Below are positions 22,644-36,700 of a stretch of DNA of 64,000 nucleotides, in pieces. The stretch's first letter is position 1, and the number at the start of each line of letters is the position of its first letter. Under the pieces are notes generated by a model. The model was not told the DNA's origin and ran no database searches. It was given only the letters and a program-made list of their open reading frames with translations. The translations under genes were made by a program, and so were the position numbers. Origin of the DNA: Vigna angularis (lineage: Eukaryota; Streptophyta; Magnoliopsida; Fabales; Fabaceae); contig NC_068971.1 of NCBI RefSeq assembly GCF_016808095.1, positions 28,851,631-28,915,630 on the forward strand. Direction: 5' to 3'.

Positions 22644-24765
22644 TCAAGTCAAAATATTTGCTTGAATTTTATTTAATTTTGCATAGAGCCCATCCTTGAG
22701 CATAAGCTCTTCATGATCTCCCATCTGCAAAAAAGGAAATAAATAAATTGATTATGCATTGGCCTTGGGCCCTCTACTTGCTGAAATGTTCAAATGTTTG
22801 GTCTCATTTAAGCAATTGTTGAGTCCAAAATTTATTCAGTTAAAGCGCTTCAGATAGCTTTTGCATTAAATAAAAAATATTTAGGGATTTTCTCCAAACT
22901 TGCTTATCAATTAAAAATTTAAACTTCTTACTTCACTTCAAAATCAATTTCAACTAGAAATCACCTCAATGATGCCACCATCATCCATAACAAAGATCTT
23001 ATCAGCAGCTTTTGCAGTAGAAAGCCTGTGAAGTTCAGTGATTATACTTAGCTAATCTTATATATTAAAGAAAGAAAGAAGCAAGGCAAAGAATTTACCT
23101 ATGAGCTATGATAATGATGGTTCTTGTTTTAGATTCATCTTTTAACGCATACAGCGACTCCTGAAATAAGAATTGCATCACAAAAACAGTTGCAGACTTT
23201 CATTTTCTTAGATAAATACAGAAATTAGATTGACCAATAAATGGAAATGATATTTAACTTTCAAAAATTAGAATTTGTGAAATATACCTGGATATAATGC
23301 TCACTCTCAGAATCTAGAGCACTGGTTGCTTCATCAAGTATCATTATAACAGGGTCCCTAAGAATGGCTCTGGCGAGGGCAATTCGCTGCTTTTGTCCGC
23401 CACTGAGTGCATTGTCATCAACAAGGGTTTCATATCCATTAGGAAGAGAAGAAATGAAATCATGGGCATAGGCCTTTTTCGCCGCCCGTTCAATATCTTC
23501 TTGTTTTATGTTCCCGGGGCAACCATACTTTATGTTTGACTTGATGTCCATATGAAAGAGATGGGATTCCTGTTTGAAACGTAAATTTTCAGAAAATGAG
23601 CTTTTAACTATGTCTGAACTGCAGTTTAGTTGTATAACCTGTGCAACATAACTAATGTTCTGACGCAGCCAACGAATATCCAACTCTTTAAGAGGGAATC
23701 CATCGATATATATCTGTACATAAAAGTAGATGTAGATTACATAAGAAATTATCGTGAAAAGTTCATGTATATACACATTATTGATATTTACATCACATTC
23801 CAAATCAGTATCTGGTCAAGATAAAGATGCCGAGTTTTATGCGAATGTAAAAAGCATGCACTATTGGAAAGGGATTTATTATGCCTATGTAACTTTTCCC
23901 TCATTAGGAGGATTTATTACGGTCTGCAACTTGTATTTTCACTCCTCCTGTCAAAGTATTTAATTTAAAGACTTGCAATGCCCCATGTTGCTCACTCACA
24001 TATGTAGATCAAATATGCCAAGAATAAATTAATTATCACCAATAAATAAAAAGTGAAATATGTAGAATTCATGTCCAACTAGCCGAGTCTGACTAAGAAA
24101 ACAATTTCTTATAATTGTGAGCTTTAGAAGCACTAAGCATACCACAGAATCCACGTCTTTATTTAGTCAATTTCCATGAATTAACTATCACTAACATGAG
24201 CTCATATGCTTTGAAGTGTGCTATGTCTAGTCCGTAGTAGTCACTATCCCAATGGCGCAGAATATTAAAAAAAGGGTTTTCCAATTCAGGAACAATCATT
24301 TAACGAGACCATGACTTCACTGGATTTCAAGAAATTAAAATGCAAGAAGCTGATAACTTGTGCCAATACAGTAGGAAAGAGTTCTTGTAAAATATGCTGC
24401 TCTTTATTACTACAAATATGTACATTTATTGGGATTGGAAAGCATAGTGAACATGGTTCCAACAAACAACTAATAAGTAGTGGATGATGAGCGTGAACAT
24501 GCAGATATCCATATAAATTTCCAATGAACAGGGTCTAAAATATATAAAGTATTTACCTGACCACTACTAGGCTCATAGAGACGAAGCAAAAGGTTGAGTA
24601 ATGTGCTCTTCCCACTACCACTCAGACCAACCTTGGCAAGGTAGGGCTGTTCAGTTAATACTTTAGCATCACAAACATTTAATCGCAAAAGATTAAGAGA
24701 AATCTTACAATGGCAACGACTTGATTTTCCTCTATGGAGAAGTCCAAGTGTTCTAGAACAGGCAT
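22644..24765 (-). other. exons 12-18: nucleotide-binding domain of the ABC transporter
   Basis: Exon 12 encodes [19 protein letters not shown], exon 13 Walker A, exon 14 the A-to-Q-loop stretch ending ISYVAQ, exon 15 the alpha-helical part, signature and Walker B, exons 16-17 the [18 protein letters not shown] switch region, and exon 18 [17 protein letters not shown] and the C-terminus. Introns here are 69-843 bp and free of retroelements, unlike those in the membrane-domain half. All catalytic motifs are intact. Confidence 0.9.
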
Positions 24766-27700
24766 CTGATCAAATTTAGGAAAGAAATGAAATTTAACAA
24801 CTAATCAAAAACAAACATGTCATGCCTCAGAATTGAGTAGTAAAAGGTAATAAATCACATTGAGAAGGTTTATAAGGATGAAATATTACAAATCACAATG
24901 TCAGTAACTTGATTAAAAAAATTTGTCACAAGTAGAGTGCATACTGGTGAAAATCAGAATATAATATTCTGAATTTATGGTAATAATAATAGCAGCTTTA
25001 GAAAATACATAATATCCTCTATGTATAATTAATGTAATAAGTCTACTTAAAATATGCATCAGTTGTGTATTAATAAAGCAGTTTCAGTCACAATATTCCT
25101 GTTTTTCTTCTTGGTTGCTTCAACAATTGGATATTGTTAGATATATTGCGTTTTATGTTAATTAGGGAAACATAATCCCTATCCTAATTATGTTATTTTT
25201 ACATATTCATTTGTATTTGGACTTAGCTCACATTCTCATTATTACAAATACATTATCTTATGAGTATTTTCTATACAATGGAGCCTGATAGCAAAGAGAA
25301 AAAAGGGGAAAAGATGAAAGAAACTCTTGTATTATTGCTCACTCTGCCTAAGCGAAACAGAGGAGAAGAAATCCACACCACATGAAATACCCTGACCTCA
25401 TTCCCAATTACCCCAAAATGCCAGTTTGCCCAACATGTGCTCTCCCCTCCCCTCTATATTCTCCCTTTCTCTCTTTCCAAAATAGAGAAAGAAATCTTTC
25501 AGTTACGATCCCAATCATTGGGTGTGTGCAGGTGGCCCCCATGGAATGGATTTCCACTTCTTTCTTTCATGCACCTTAGTGAACTTACCACTTTTCCCTT
25601 TTTCCTTTAGAACTATATTTGTACCAAATCCATCCTCCATAGTTTTCACCTTGTCCTCAAGGTGAAGTTCTGGAAAGTAATTCTCAATCTTTTGTAGAGA
25701 TTCGCATGAATTTTCACACAATGGCATACCCTTCCATTTAACTAACATCTCCGCGGTCTTTCCTTCTCCTCCCCTAACAACTAGAATCTCTTCTGATTGC
25801 ATGGCTGCACTGTTACATCTTACGACACAATTGACTTTAATAAGGAAACATGAAAAACTACATGGACCTTGCTACCTTCTGGCAACTTTAACTTATAAAC
25901 TACCTCTCCCACTCTTTCATTGATCTCATAGGGCCCATAATATCTCGGACTGAGCTTTTGATTAATTCTCTTGGCTAATTTTGTTAGCTTATAAGGTTGG
26001 ATCATCAAGTAAACCCAATCCCCAATCTTGAATTCCTCTTTTCTTCTATGCTTGTTTGCTTGTTGCTTCATGCGGTTTCGAGCTTGCAATAAGTGGTGTC
26101 TAAGTTTAGTCAATATCTCATTGCTGTCTTGCATCATGGAGGACACTTCTCCATATAATTTATCTACAGTTACAATGATTGATGGGTCTAGGGTCTTATC
26201 TCATGGTATTGGAACTATTAATCTTTTTCCATCTTTATCCTTGGGTTCTTGACTCAGGTGTCAAAGATCACATTACTGGTAACAAATCTTTATTTTCTTT
26301 CTTATCCTCTCCAAATTATTTTACTGACGGTTACAATGACTGATGGGTTTAGTGTCTTATCTCATGGGGTTGGTACGATTAATCTTTTTCCATCTTTAAC
26401 CTTGGGTTCTTGACTCAGGTGCCAAAGATCACATTACTGGTAACAAATCTTTATTTTCTTTCTTATCCTCTCAAGATTATTTTACCTACGGTTACAATGA
26501 CTGATGGGTCTAGGGTCTTATCTCATGGGGTTGGTACGGTTAATCTTTTTCCATCTATAACCATTGATAATGTTCTTTATGTCCCTGGGTCCCCCTTTAA
26601 CTTATTATCCATTAGTCGTTTAACCCGTTCTCTTGAATGTTATTTCGTTTACGAAAAATGTCAGTTTGTTTACAAGATCGAAGTTCGGGACAAATGATTG
26701 GCATCGATTGTGAGTCTCATGGCCTTTATCATCTTCACCTTTCTACCCTTGTTGGCATAGTTATGGAGTCTCAATCTCTTCTTCATGCTCGATTATGTCA
26801 TCCCAATCTTGCCAAATTGCAACAACGTGTTCCAGTTTGTCCAATTTATCTAATTTGTTGTGAGTTATGTCAATTAGGGAAACATAGTCATAGTTCCTTT
26901 TCTCGTAGTGTCTCACAACAGGCTATGTCACCTTTTACATTAGTTCAATCTGACATTTGGGGACCTAGTCGTGTCAAGTCTAATTTAGCTTTTTAGTATT
27001 TTGTTACTTTTTTATTCATGATTATTCCAGATGCATTTGGTTGTTTTTAGTGAAAAATCATTTTGAGTTATTTTCTATATTCCAATCCTTTTATAATTAA
27101 ATTAAAACTGAGTTTGGGATTTATATTCAAACTTTACGAAGCGATAATGACCGTGAATACCTTTCGCATTCTTTTAAACATTTTATGGCTTCTCATGACA
27201 TTCTTCATCAAACTTCATGTGCTAATACACCTCAACAAAATGGGATGGCTGAGTGCAAGAATAGACATCTTGTTAAAACAACTCGTACACTTTTAATTCA
27301 TGTTGAGGTTCCGCTACAATTTTACGACAATGCTATTTTAACCGCATGTCATCTTCGGTTTTAAATAACAAAATTCCTCATTCTATTTTATTTCCTCATG
27401 CACCTCTACATCCTTTACCTATCAAAGTTTTTGGGTCTACATGTTTTGTTCATAATTTTAATCCTGGTCTTGATAAGTTATCTCTTAGATCATACAAATC
27501 TGTGTTTTTAGGATTTACTCGATCACAAAAATAATATAAGTGTTTCTCTCCTTTTCTTAATCGCTACTTTATTTCCACAAATGTCTCCTTTTAATCTAAT
27601 GAAGACATCGTTCCCAACAACCACCAAGTGACTCACTTCAAGTGTCAACTATTTTGTCTCCTCCGGCTCCGACAACTAAGTATGACTCTCCAATTGCCCT

Positions 27701-30700
27701 TCATAAATGTATACATTCTACTCGTAATCCCTTCCCACATTATATTGCTTTGAGTTACCATAGATTGTCTACACCTTCTTATACATGCCTTCGTCTATTT
27801 CTTCTATGTCCATCCCTAAATCTATTAGGGATGCCTTAACCCATCTTGGTTGGCATCAGGCCATGCTAGATGAACTATGTGCTCTTCAAAATAAGGGAAC
27901 CTAGGAGCTCGTCCCAATACCATCCGAGAAATTTGTTGTTGGTTACAGGTGGATTTTTGCTATCTAAGTCGGTCCTGTTGGTACTATTGATCACATCAAA
28001 GCTTGTAGCCAAAGGCTACACATAAATTTTTGGATAAGATTATGGAGATACTTTTTCTTCAATGGTAAAGATGGCTTTTGTTCATTTATTTCTTACCATG
28101 GCTCCTCTTCAACAATGACCTATTTATTAACTGGATGTCAAAAATGCTTTCCTTGGAGGAAGAAACTTATATGGAGCAACCTCCCGGATTTGTTGCTCAG
28201 GAAGAGTCTTCTAGATTTGTATGTCGTCTTCGCAAATCTTTATATGACCTAAAATAGTCTCCTACGACCTGGTTTGGCAAATTTAGCAGCGTGGTTCAAT
28301 AATTTGGTATGGCTCGAAGTGAGGCAGATCATTTAATCATTTACCGTCACTCAAGTGCTGGATGTGTCCATTTGATAGTATATGTTGATTACATTGTTCT
28401 TACAGGATCGACCCCCATGGCATCTCCCTGATGAAACAACACCTTTGCTATCATTTTCAAACCAAAGATCTTGGCAAGCTGAGATACTTCTTTGGTATTG
28501 AGGTAACACAATCCAATGATCGTATTGTTATATCTTAAAAAAAGTATGCATTAGATATTTTGGAGGAAACTGGGTGGATGAATTCAAAACTTGTTGACAC
28601 ACCTATGGATACCAAACTCCTACCAAATCAAGGGGAGCCTACTCATCCTGATATTTCCTTTGCAGTGTGGTTAGCCAATTTCTCAATTTTCCATGTGAAG
28701 ATCGTTGGAATGCAGTCATCGTATATTAAAGTACATCAAAGGATATCCTGGAAAAGGTTTGTTATATGGTTCTAATAACCATACAAAAGTTATTTGCTAT
28801 TTAGATGCTGATTGGAAGGATTTCCTTTCGATTGAAGATCTACCCCGAGTATTGTGTCTCCATTGGTGGTAACTTGATTTCTTGGAAGAGCAAGAAAAAA
28901 ATTGTTGTGGCAAGATCTAGTGCAAAAGCAGAACATAGAGCTATGGCCTCAGCCACTTATGAACTTGTTTGGCTTAAGCAATTTCTTAGAAAGTTACAAT
29001 TTGGAGATGTCACTCAAATGACACTTATATGTGACAATTAAGTAGCTCTTGATATTACTTCTAGTCCTGTCTTTCATGAAAGTACCAAACACATTAAGAT
29101 TGACTGTCATTTCATTTGAGAAAATATTGTATTTGGAGACATCAAGACTGAATTTTTTAACTAAAATGATCACTTAATAGCTATTTTCACCAACAAACAA
29201 ACAACAAATCTTAGAGAACTCTTTTCCCATGGAAGATCCACTTTTTCCTTCCTACCTCAACCTAACCAAAACTGGCACAAATTTTCTTCACACTCTCCAT
29301 ATAGTTGCTTGCCACACACACCCACTATAAAACCTTTCTCTCTCCTCGCATTTTCCCATTGCCATTTGTTACTTTTGTGGGCCTCGCTTCGCTTCCTTAC
29401 TACTACCTGACACACATAAAAGGCTTATCATGTAGAAAGCATTAAATCATTAGTAGTGAACTCATAATGGAATCATTTGGATGACGCTTAAGCTCATGGA
29501 AACTACATGAATGCCATTGAGAAGGCAAAAGAAGTATTGTGAATAAGCAAACAATAATCACCAATTGTTGCTCTAAATAGTCAAATGTAGTGAACTTTTT
29601 TTTATTCATTGCTTCGGAAAGTAATTAAATACACAAAACTAGTTTTTAATTAAAGTGACATCAAATGTCCTAGAAATTCCAAACAGCCATATGGATTTTA
29701 ATTTTCAAGCTGTTGTGAGTAAAGCTAAACATGCTTCTTATAACAAACTGAACAAAAGACACCACATATAACAAAAACGCATACATACCATAGTCCTTGC
29801 AGGATAATAAAAGGATACATTTGCAAACTGAATATGACCTGCTAACCTGTGCAATTTCACACCTGCATTAGGGAATAAGCCCAATTAAACAATAGATAAC
29901 TATACTTGAGTAAGGGGAGCTATAGACATAGTTACTTTCCTTTCGCTAAGAATTGATCACTGGGCAAAAGATTAATCAGTTGGAATATTTGTTCAGATGC
30001 TCCAATGGACTGCAGCAATGATGTTAAGCTGTTTGTCATCCTCCAAGTTGCATAAATCAACCACTCACAGTATAGTACATACTTGGTGAGTTGTTCCACA
30101 GTTACATGACTTCTGAGAACAGACAAACCTACCAACAGCACTGCAAATATCTGCAAGTTGTAATTTCAGAAACAAAATATTAATTTGATGTTTTTCGGTT
30201 ATATTGAAAAATGGGAAAAGCATAAAAAAATAGCAAACACCGGTAAGTTCATGAAAACCTGAAGTTTAAAAATCTTCAATAAAATACCCAAGATCAATAT
30301 ATTATATCTAAAAGCTATCTGATATAGTTCTATAAATGTTACACGAAGTTGGTGTTTAGAATACTTGACTTTGTAAGAGAATAAAGAAATGTTGTAATTT
30401 GAGATAATATCTTTAGAATCTTCCTAATTAGAAGAAATAGATACATAATCTTTTATTTTATTTTATTTTTCCTAGTTTCCCTATTTCTCTTTCTAGGAGA
30501 ACTAGATTATTACAAATAGAGGGTATGAGAATGTATTTTTTGATTAATTGAGAATAATAAACTAATTCTTATTTTCTACTTGGTATCAAGAGCTTCCGAT
30601 CTTGGGGCTCCGTTCCACTGCACAGTCACGCCGCTGCCACTGTCCGACCACCGCTGCTGCTGCCATCGCCGGTTGGGGTCGTTGACAGGGCAGAAAGGTG

Positions 30701-33700
30701 CGCCCAACACCGGCAACCATAAACGCCGCTGCACAGTCACGCCACCGCCGCTGCCGCCGTCGCCGGTTGGGGTCATTGATAGGGCAGAAAGGTGCGCCCA
30801 ACTCCGACAACCACAACGCCGGAAGTCGCTCCGTGAGAGGAGCCGCCACGCACCGCCACGCGCCTCCACCGTCGCTGGCGAGTGTAGCCCACACGCCCAC
30901 CCCGGCGAGACCCACTCGCCGCCGCCGCCACAGAAAGGGTCACCTGAGACTCCTGAGTTTTTTCCTAGGGTCGGTGACGACCCGTTTGGCCTACATTTGA
31001 GTAGATCTGAGTTTTAAGTTCCGCTCTTTTTTCTCAGTGTGACCCACTCGCTGCCGCCACCTCAGATAAAGTCGCCGGAGCCTCTGAGTCTGTTCCTAGG
31101 GTTTATGAAGACCCGTTTGACCTTTTCTTGAGTAGATCTGAGCTTTTAAGTTCTGCTCCTTTTTTCTCGGTGTGACTCATACGCCGTCATCGTCTTGGAG
31201 ACTCCTGGTTGCGTTCTACGGGATGTTTGAAGTAAACATTATTCCCTGGAAAGCAATGGATGAATCAATGAGTAAGCCCTTTGGATCATGTACTTTGTCC
31301 ATAAAAGGTAAGACTTGCCTCAATACTGTTGATCATGTATCTCAAGGTATTTGGATCCTTGATTCAGGTGCAACTGATCATATGACACTTTTCAGTGTGT
31401 CCTTCGACTCATATGGTAAAAGAAATAAAGAACAACTTATTACAGTTGCGAATGGTCAGGGTATACCTATATGCGGCTCTAGGAATATAATTTTGGACTC
31501 ATCTATTAGCTAATAGTCTTATCTCTGTGCAAAAACTCACAAAGGATTTAAATTGTTCAGTAACATTTTTTACAACTTATTGTGTTTTTCAGAACCTTGC
31601 CACGGGAAAGACAATTTTAACTGTGAAGGAGCATAATGGGTTGTATTTTTTAGTGTTTAATGACCAAAGCAACACAAAAATCATGAGTCAACAAGCTACA
31701 TCTGAGACGTGGGCAAAATCTCAAATATGGTTACATCATCAAAGGCTTGGCATCCTTCATTTAGTCTTATCAAGTCCTTGTTTCCCACTTGTTTACCAAA
31801 GAGTCTGTTGAGTCTTTTAAATGTGATATTTGTCAATTGTCAAAACATCATCATGCATCTTATCCTATTAGTCACAAAAAGAGTATTTCTCCATTTGATT
31901 TAATTCACTCTGATGTTTGGGGTCCTGTCATAGATTCTATTTCCGGAACCAAATGGTTCGTTACCTTTATTGACGATTGTACCCGTGTCATGTAGACATA
32001 CCTTATGAAAAATAAATCCGAAGTTTTTCAAATTTTTGTTAATTTTTTCCATCTTGTCCAAAATCAATTTGGAAAAAATATCAAAAGAATCACATCTGAT
32101 AATGGTACTGAATATGTGAATCATGAGTTTCTCAATTTTTTGTCTCATAATGGTATTGTTCAGGAACTAACTTGTGTTAACACCCCTCAACAAAATGGGG
32201 TTGCAGAAAGAAAGAATCGACATCTTCTTGAAGTAACTAGAACTCTTCTTTTTCAAATGTCTGTTCCAAAAAATTACTGGGGAGAAGTTGTGTTAACTGC
32301 CACATATCTCATCAACAGGTTACCCACTCGTATCTTAAATGACATTAGTCCTATAGAGTCTCTATTGTCTTTTCTTCCTTCTTGTTCCCTACTAACGAGT
32401 CTACCTAGTCGAGTCTTTGGATGTGTTGTTTTTGTTCACTCTCATCATCCTAACTGTGGTAAATTAGATCCCAGAGCTCTTAAATGTGTCTTTATTGGGT
32501 ATCCTTCTAATAAAAAAGGGTACAAATGTTATCATCCTCAGAGTCGTCGCGTCTTTATCACCATGGATGTCACCTTAATCCTTTTATGTTAGTCCACCAC
32601 TTCAGAGGGAGAAAGCACTTGAAGTGGATGAACTCTCCTTCTTGTCATTACCATGTTTGTCTTTGCAGGATGCCCAAGACTTGAGCAATGAAGCTACCAT
32701 AGTCCACAGTGAGGAAGAAGATAGATTCTTTTGCAAAAAATATGAAAGAAGAGAACAACCCACTTCCACTCTCGAGCAAGAAAAATTGTCTAATCCGGAG
32801 GTGAGGATCCCTGAAGATATCAATGAGGAGGAGGTAAGTATTACTGAGGATTTACCCATTGCATTGAGAAAGGGAAGAAGATCATGTGCTAAATATCCTA
32901 TTTCTCAATATGTTTGCACTAACAATCTCCCTGATAAGCACAAAAGTTTTATTGCTGCCTAAAATTCCTACCTCAATCCAGGAGGCCATGAAACTTGAAC
33001 ATTGGAATCAAGCCATGAAAGAAGAGATGAATGCATTAGAAAGAAATTCAACTTGGGAGATTGTTGATAAGCCAAGAGACAAGAAGGCAATAGGGTGTAG
33101 ATGGATATTCACAATGAAACATAAGGCAGATGGGACAATAGAAAGATATAAAGCTAGATTGGTGGCAAAAGTATATACCCAAACATATGGGATTGATTAT
33201 GAGGAGACATTTGCCCCAGTGGCAACGATGAATACAGTTCGAGTTATTCTCGCTTTGGTTGCCCATTTTGGATGGGACTTACACCAGCTGGATGTGAAGA
33301 ATGTCTTTCTTCATGAAAATCTAGATGAGGAAGTGTACATGGAGATTCCCCCAGGTTTTGAAGTGAAAAATGAAAGAAACAAGGTATGCCTCTTGAAGAA
33401 AGCATTGTATGGTCTTAAGCAATCCCCTAGAGCATGGTTTGGAAGATTTACAAAAGTAATGGTTTCCTTGGGATACAGACAAAGCCAAGGAGATCATACT
33501 CTATTCATAAAGCACTCTTCTACAGATAAACTCACTCTATTGCTTGTCTATGTGGATCATATGATTATTGCAGGAGATGATGAAACAGAAAAATTGGCAT
33601 TAAAAGAAAAATTGGCAGCTCTATTTGAAATGAAAGACCTAGGAAAACTCAAATATTTTCTTGGAATAGAGGTTGCTTACTCCAAGAACGGAATTTTCAT

Positions 33701-36700
33701 CTCCCAAAAAAATATGTACTTGATCTCCTCAAAGAAACAGGAAAGTTGGGATGTAGAACCTCAACAGTTCCTATAGAACAGAATCACAGAATTGGAAGTG
33801 AAGAAAGTGCTCCTGTAGAGAAGGCCCAATATCAGAGATTGGTTGGAAAATTGATTTATCTATCACACACAAGACCAGACATTGCTTATGCAATTAGTGT
33901 AGTGAGTCAATTTATGCATGATCCAAGAGAGAGACACATGCAAGCAGTTGACAAAATTCTCCAATACTTGAAGTCAAGTCCAGGAAAGGGACTATTATTC
34001 AAAAAAGAAGACACATTGACTATGAAGATATATATTGATGCTGACTATGCAGGTTCTATTACTGACAGAAAATCTTCTTCTGGGTATTGTGTATTTCTTG
34101 GAGATAGTCTGGTAACATGGAGAAGCAAAAAGCAAGATAGAGTATCCCGTTCTAGTGCAGAAGCTGAATTTCGAGCCCTTGCACAAGGAATGTGTGAAGG
34201 ACTCTGGATGAAAATCATTTTGGATGATCTTAAAGCCAAAGTGGAGAACCCGGTGCAACTACACTCTGGCAATAAGTCTGCTATGAGCATAGCCCATAAT
34301 TCAGTATAGCATGACAGAACCAAACACATTGAAATTGACAGACATTTCATCAAAGATAATCTTGACAGAGGCTTTGTGATTACAACTCATGTTCCTACAG
34401 AACTTCAAATAACAGATATATTTACAAAAGGGCTTCCTCCGGGTAGATTTCAAGATCTTGTAGGGAAGTTGGGAATGATTGATATTCATTTACCAACTTG
34501 AGGGGGAGTGTTGTAATTTGAGATAATATCTTTAGAATCTTCCTAATTAGAGGAAATAGATACATAATCTTTTATTTTATTTTATTTTTCCTAGTTTTCC
34601 TAGTTTCCCTAGTTTCCCTAGTTCCCTTTTTAGGAGAACTAGATTATTACAAATAGAGGGTATGAGAATGTATTTTTTGATTAATTGAGAATAATAAAAT
34701 AATTTTCATTTTCTACTAGAACTATTTTATTAATAACAATCACCCCAATTACATTCTCATGGTCTCTAATTGTAATATTCAAATCCCTTAAAATAATGAA
34801 AAAAATATATGCTTAAATAAATGGAAAGATTCTAAAGATATTTTCCCTAATCACTATCGAGATATTGAAAATACTTTTTTTCAAATAATCTTCTACTTGC
34901 AATAATCCCTCTGAAGTTTGTAAATGAAGATCAATCATTCCCAACTACTTACAGGATCCTAAAATCTATCCTGACAAAACTGATAAGTGAGAAATATTGG
35001 TATATTTTAACCCTATGTTTGGCTCGTATTTGAGTAGTTATCACTATTTTATGATGTCTTTTTAATAGTTTTTTTCTGAACTGCATAGGAACCAAAATCT
35101 AGTTTGACACTAACCTATGAGTACCTAATCATTCCAATTTCCCTTAAGAAAGAGACTAGAAAATTTGTTGTTAACGATGGTCTCGCCGGAACTAGGCGCA
35201 TGGTCACGAGCCGACAACGGTGGTGGCACATGGCAACGTCTTTCCCGGAGCAATTTCTAACGTTTTGTTTGTCGGAGTTGGGTGCACTTTTTTGCCCTAT
35301 GAACGACCCCAAAGGCTAAAATGGCAGCCGCAATGGCTAAACAGCGGCGGTGATGGCTAGTGTTGCAATGGAAATGAAGCTCCCAAAGATCAGGAGCTCA
35401 AATACCATCTTGAAAAAAGAATGAATTTTATTATTTTCATTCATATCTATTACATTCTCCTTACCTCTATTTGTAACAATCTAATCTTCTAAAAAAGGAA
35501 AGTCAGGAAACAATGTACTAAAAAATAAACTATAAGATCCTACAGATATTTTCTGTAATTAAGAAGATCTATAGATATTTTCTCTAATTAGGAAGATTTT
35601 CCTCCAATTACAACACAAACTGCTTGTAAGGTAAGGTTTGTACCCACTTATATAATATAAATTGGCTTTATTTTTAGTCAATGTAGGACTTTCAGCACAA
35701 CCCTCTCATGTTGGGGCATATGCATCTCGAGTGAGACTAGACATTAACGGTGGTTCAATAGTGGCCGTGAGTGGAACAATAAATCCAACAAACAACAACC
35801 TTCGTTAGAATATGCTCTAACTCATAGCTCTAATACCATGTTTAGGTGGACTTTAAGCCTTGCAAAACCTTACAAAACCGGCTTGTAAAGTGAGATTTGC
35901 ACTCCCTTATGTATTGTAAATTGGCCTTATATCTAATTGATGAAGGACTTCCAACAAATGGTAGCTTTTAAGAACAATGGTACTTGGAATGTTGTTCCTT
36001 TGCCTCAAGGGAAATATGTCGTTGGTTGTCAATAGGTCTTCACAATCAAAGTTAGTTTTGGTGACACTATTCATAGGCTTAAAGCTCATTTAGTTGCCAT
36101 AGGTTATACTCAAATCTTTGGACTAGATTATGGATGTCTTATCTCAAGTCACAGAGATAGTCTTTGTTACATTATTATTAATTATGGCTACTCTTCAACA
36201 TTGGCCCGTCTATCCTGTAGTTGTCAAAAATGTCTTCCTACATGGCAATTTGTTGGAGGGAGCTTATATGAAGCAACCTACTGGTTTTGTTGCTTAAGAG
36301 GAGTCTTCCTACTTGGTTTGTCATCAATGCAAACCTTTATATAATCTTAAACGACCTCTCAATGCATGATTTGGTAGATTCAATGCAATAGTTCAATAGT
36401 TTGGTATGACTTGGTATGAGTCTTATGATTCTTTGTTTAATTGTAATTTAGGGGTTGGGTGTATCTACCTTGTACTGTATGTTGATGACATTGTTCTTAG
36501 AGGTAACAATTACCATGACATTTGACACATGACACAACACCTTTGTCATTATTTTCAAACAAACAACCTTGGTAAACTTAAATACCTCTTTGGAATTGAG
36601 GTAGCACAACCTAACAATGTTTCAATGCCTCTCCGATATCTCTTCTTCCACTAGAGTGTCTAACCCATTAGTCTATACTAACTATGTGAATGTCCGCTTA

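Larger units (their letters stand above)
30390..34717 (+). mobile_element. Ty1/copia element with both LTRs, intron 9 (family B)
   Basis: 5' LTR 30390-30580 and 3' LTR 34509-34717 are nearly identical and begin TGTTGTAATTTGAGATAATA. The primer site TGGTATCAAGAGC starts at 30581, and a GAGGGGGAG purine tract precedes 34509. Protease, integrase, RT and RNase H follow in copia order. A GC-rich leader lies at 30590-31170, and no clear gag is seen. The 3' LTR carries extra TTTCCCTAG units. Flanking AGAAA (30385) versus AGAAC (34718) is at best an imperfect target duplication. It lies antisense to the ABC gene. Frameshifts and stops make it inactive. Confidence 0.9.

Noticed and set aside
30576..31017. 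Several long overlapping ORFs on both strands rich in Arg, Pro and Ala
   Set aside because: They follow from high GC and a 111-bp tandem duplication in a retroelement leader; no conserved domain.
30385..34722. AGAAA/AGAAC as a target-site duplication of the full family B copia
   Set aside because: It matches at four of five bases, and the right copy appears to be part of a neighbouring minus-strand LTR, so it is not firm.
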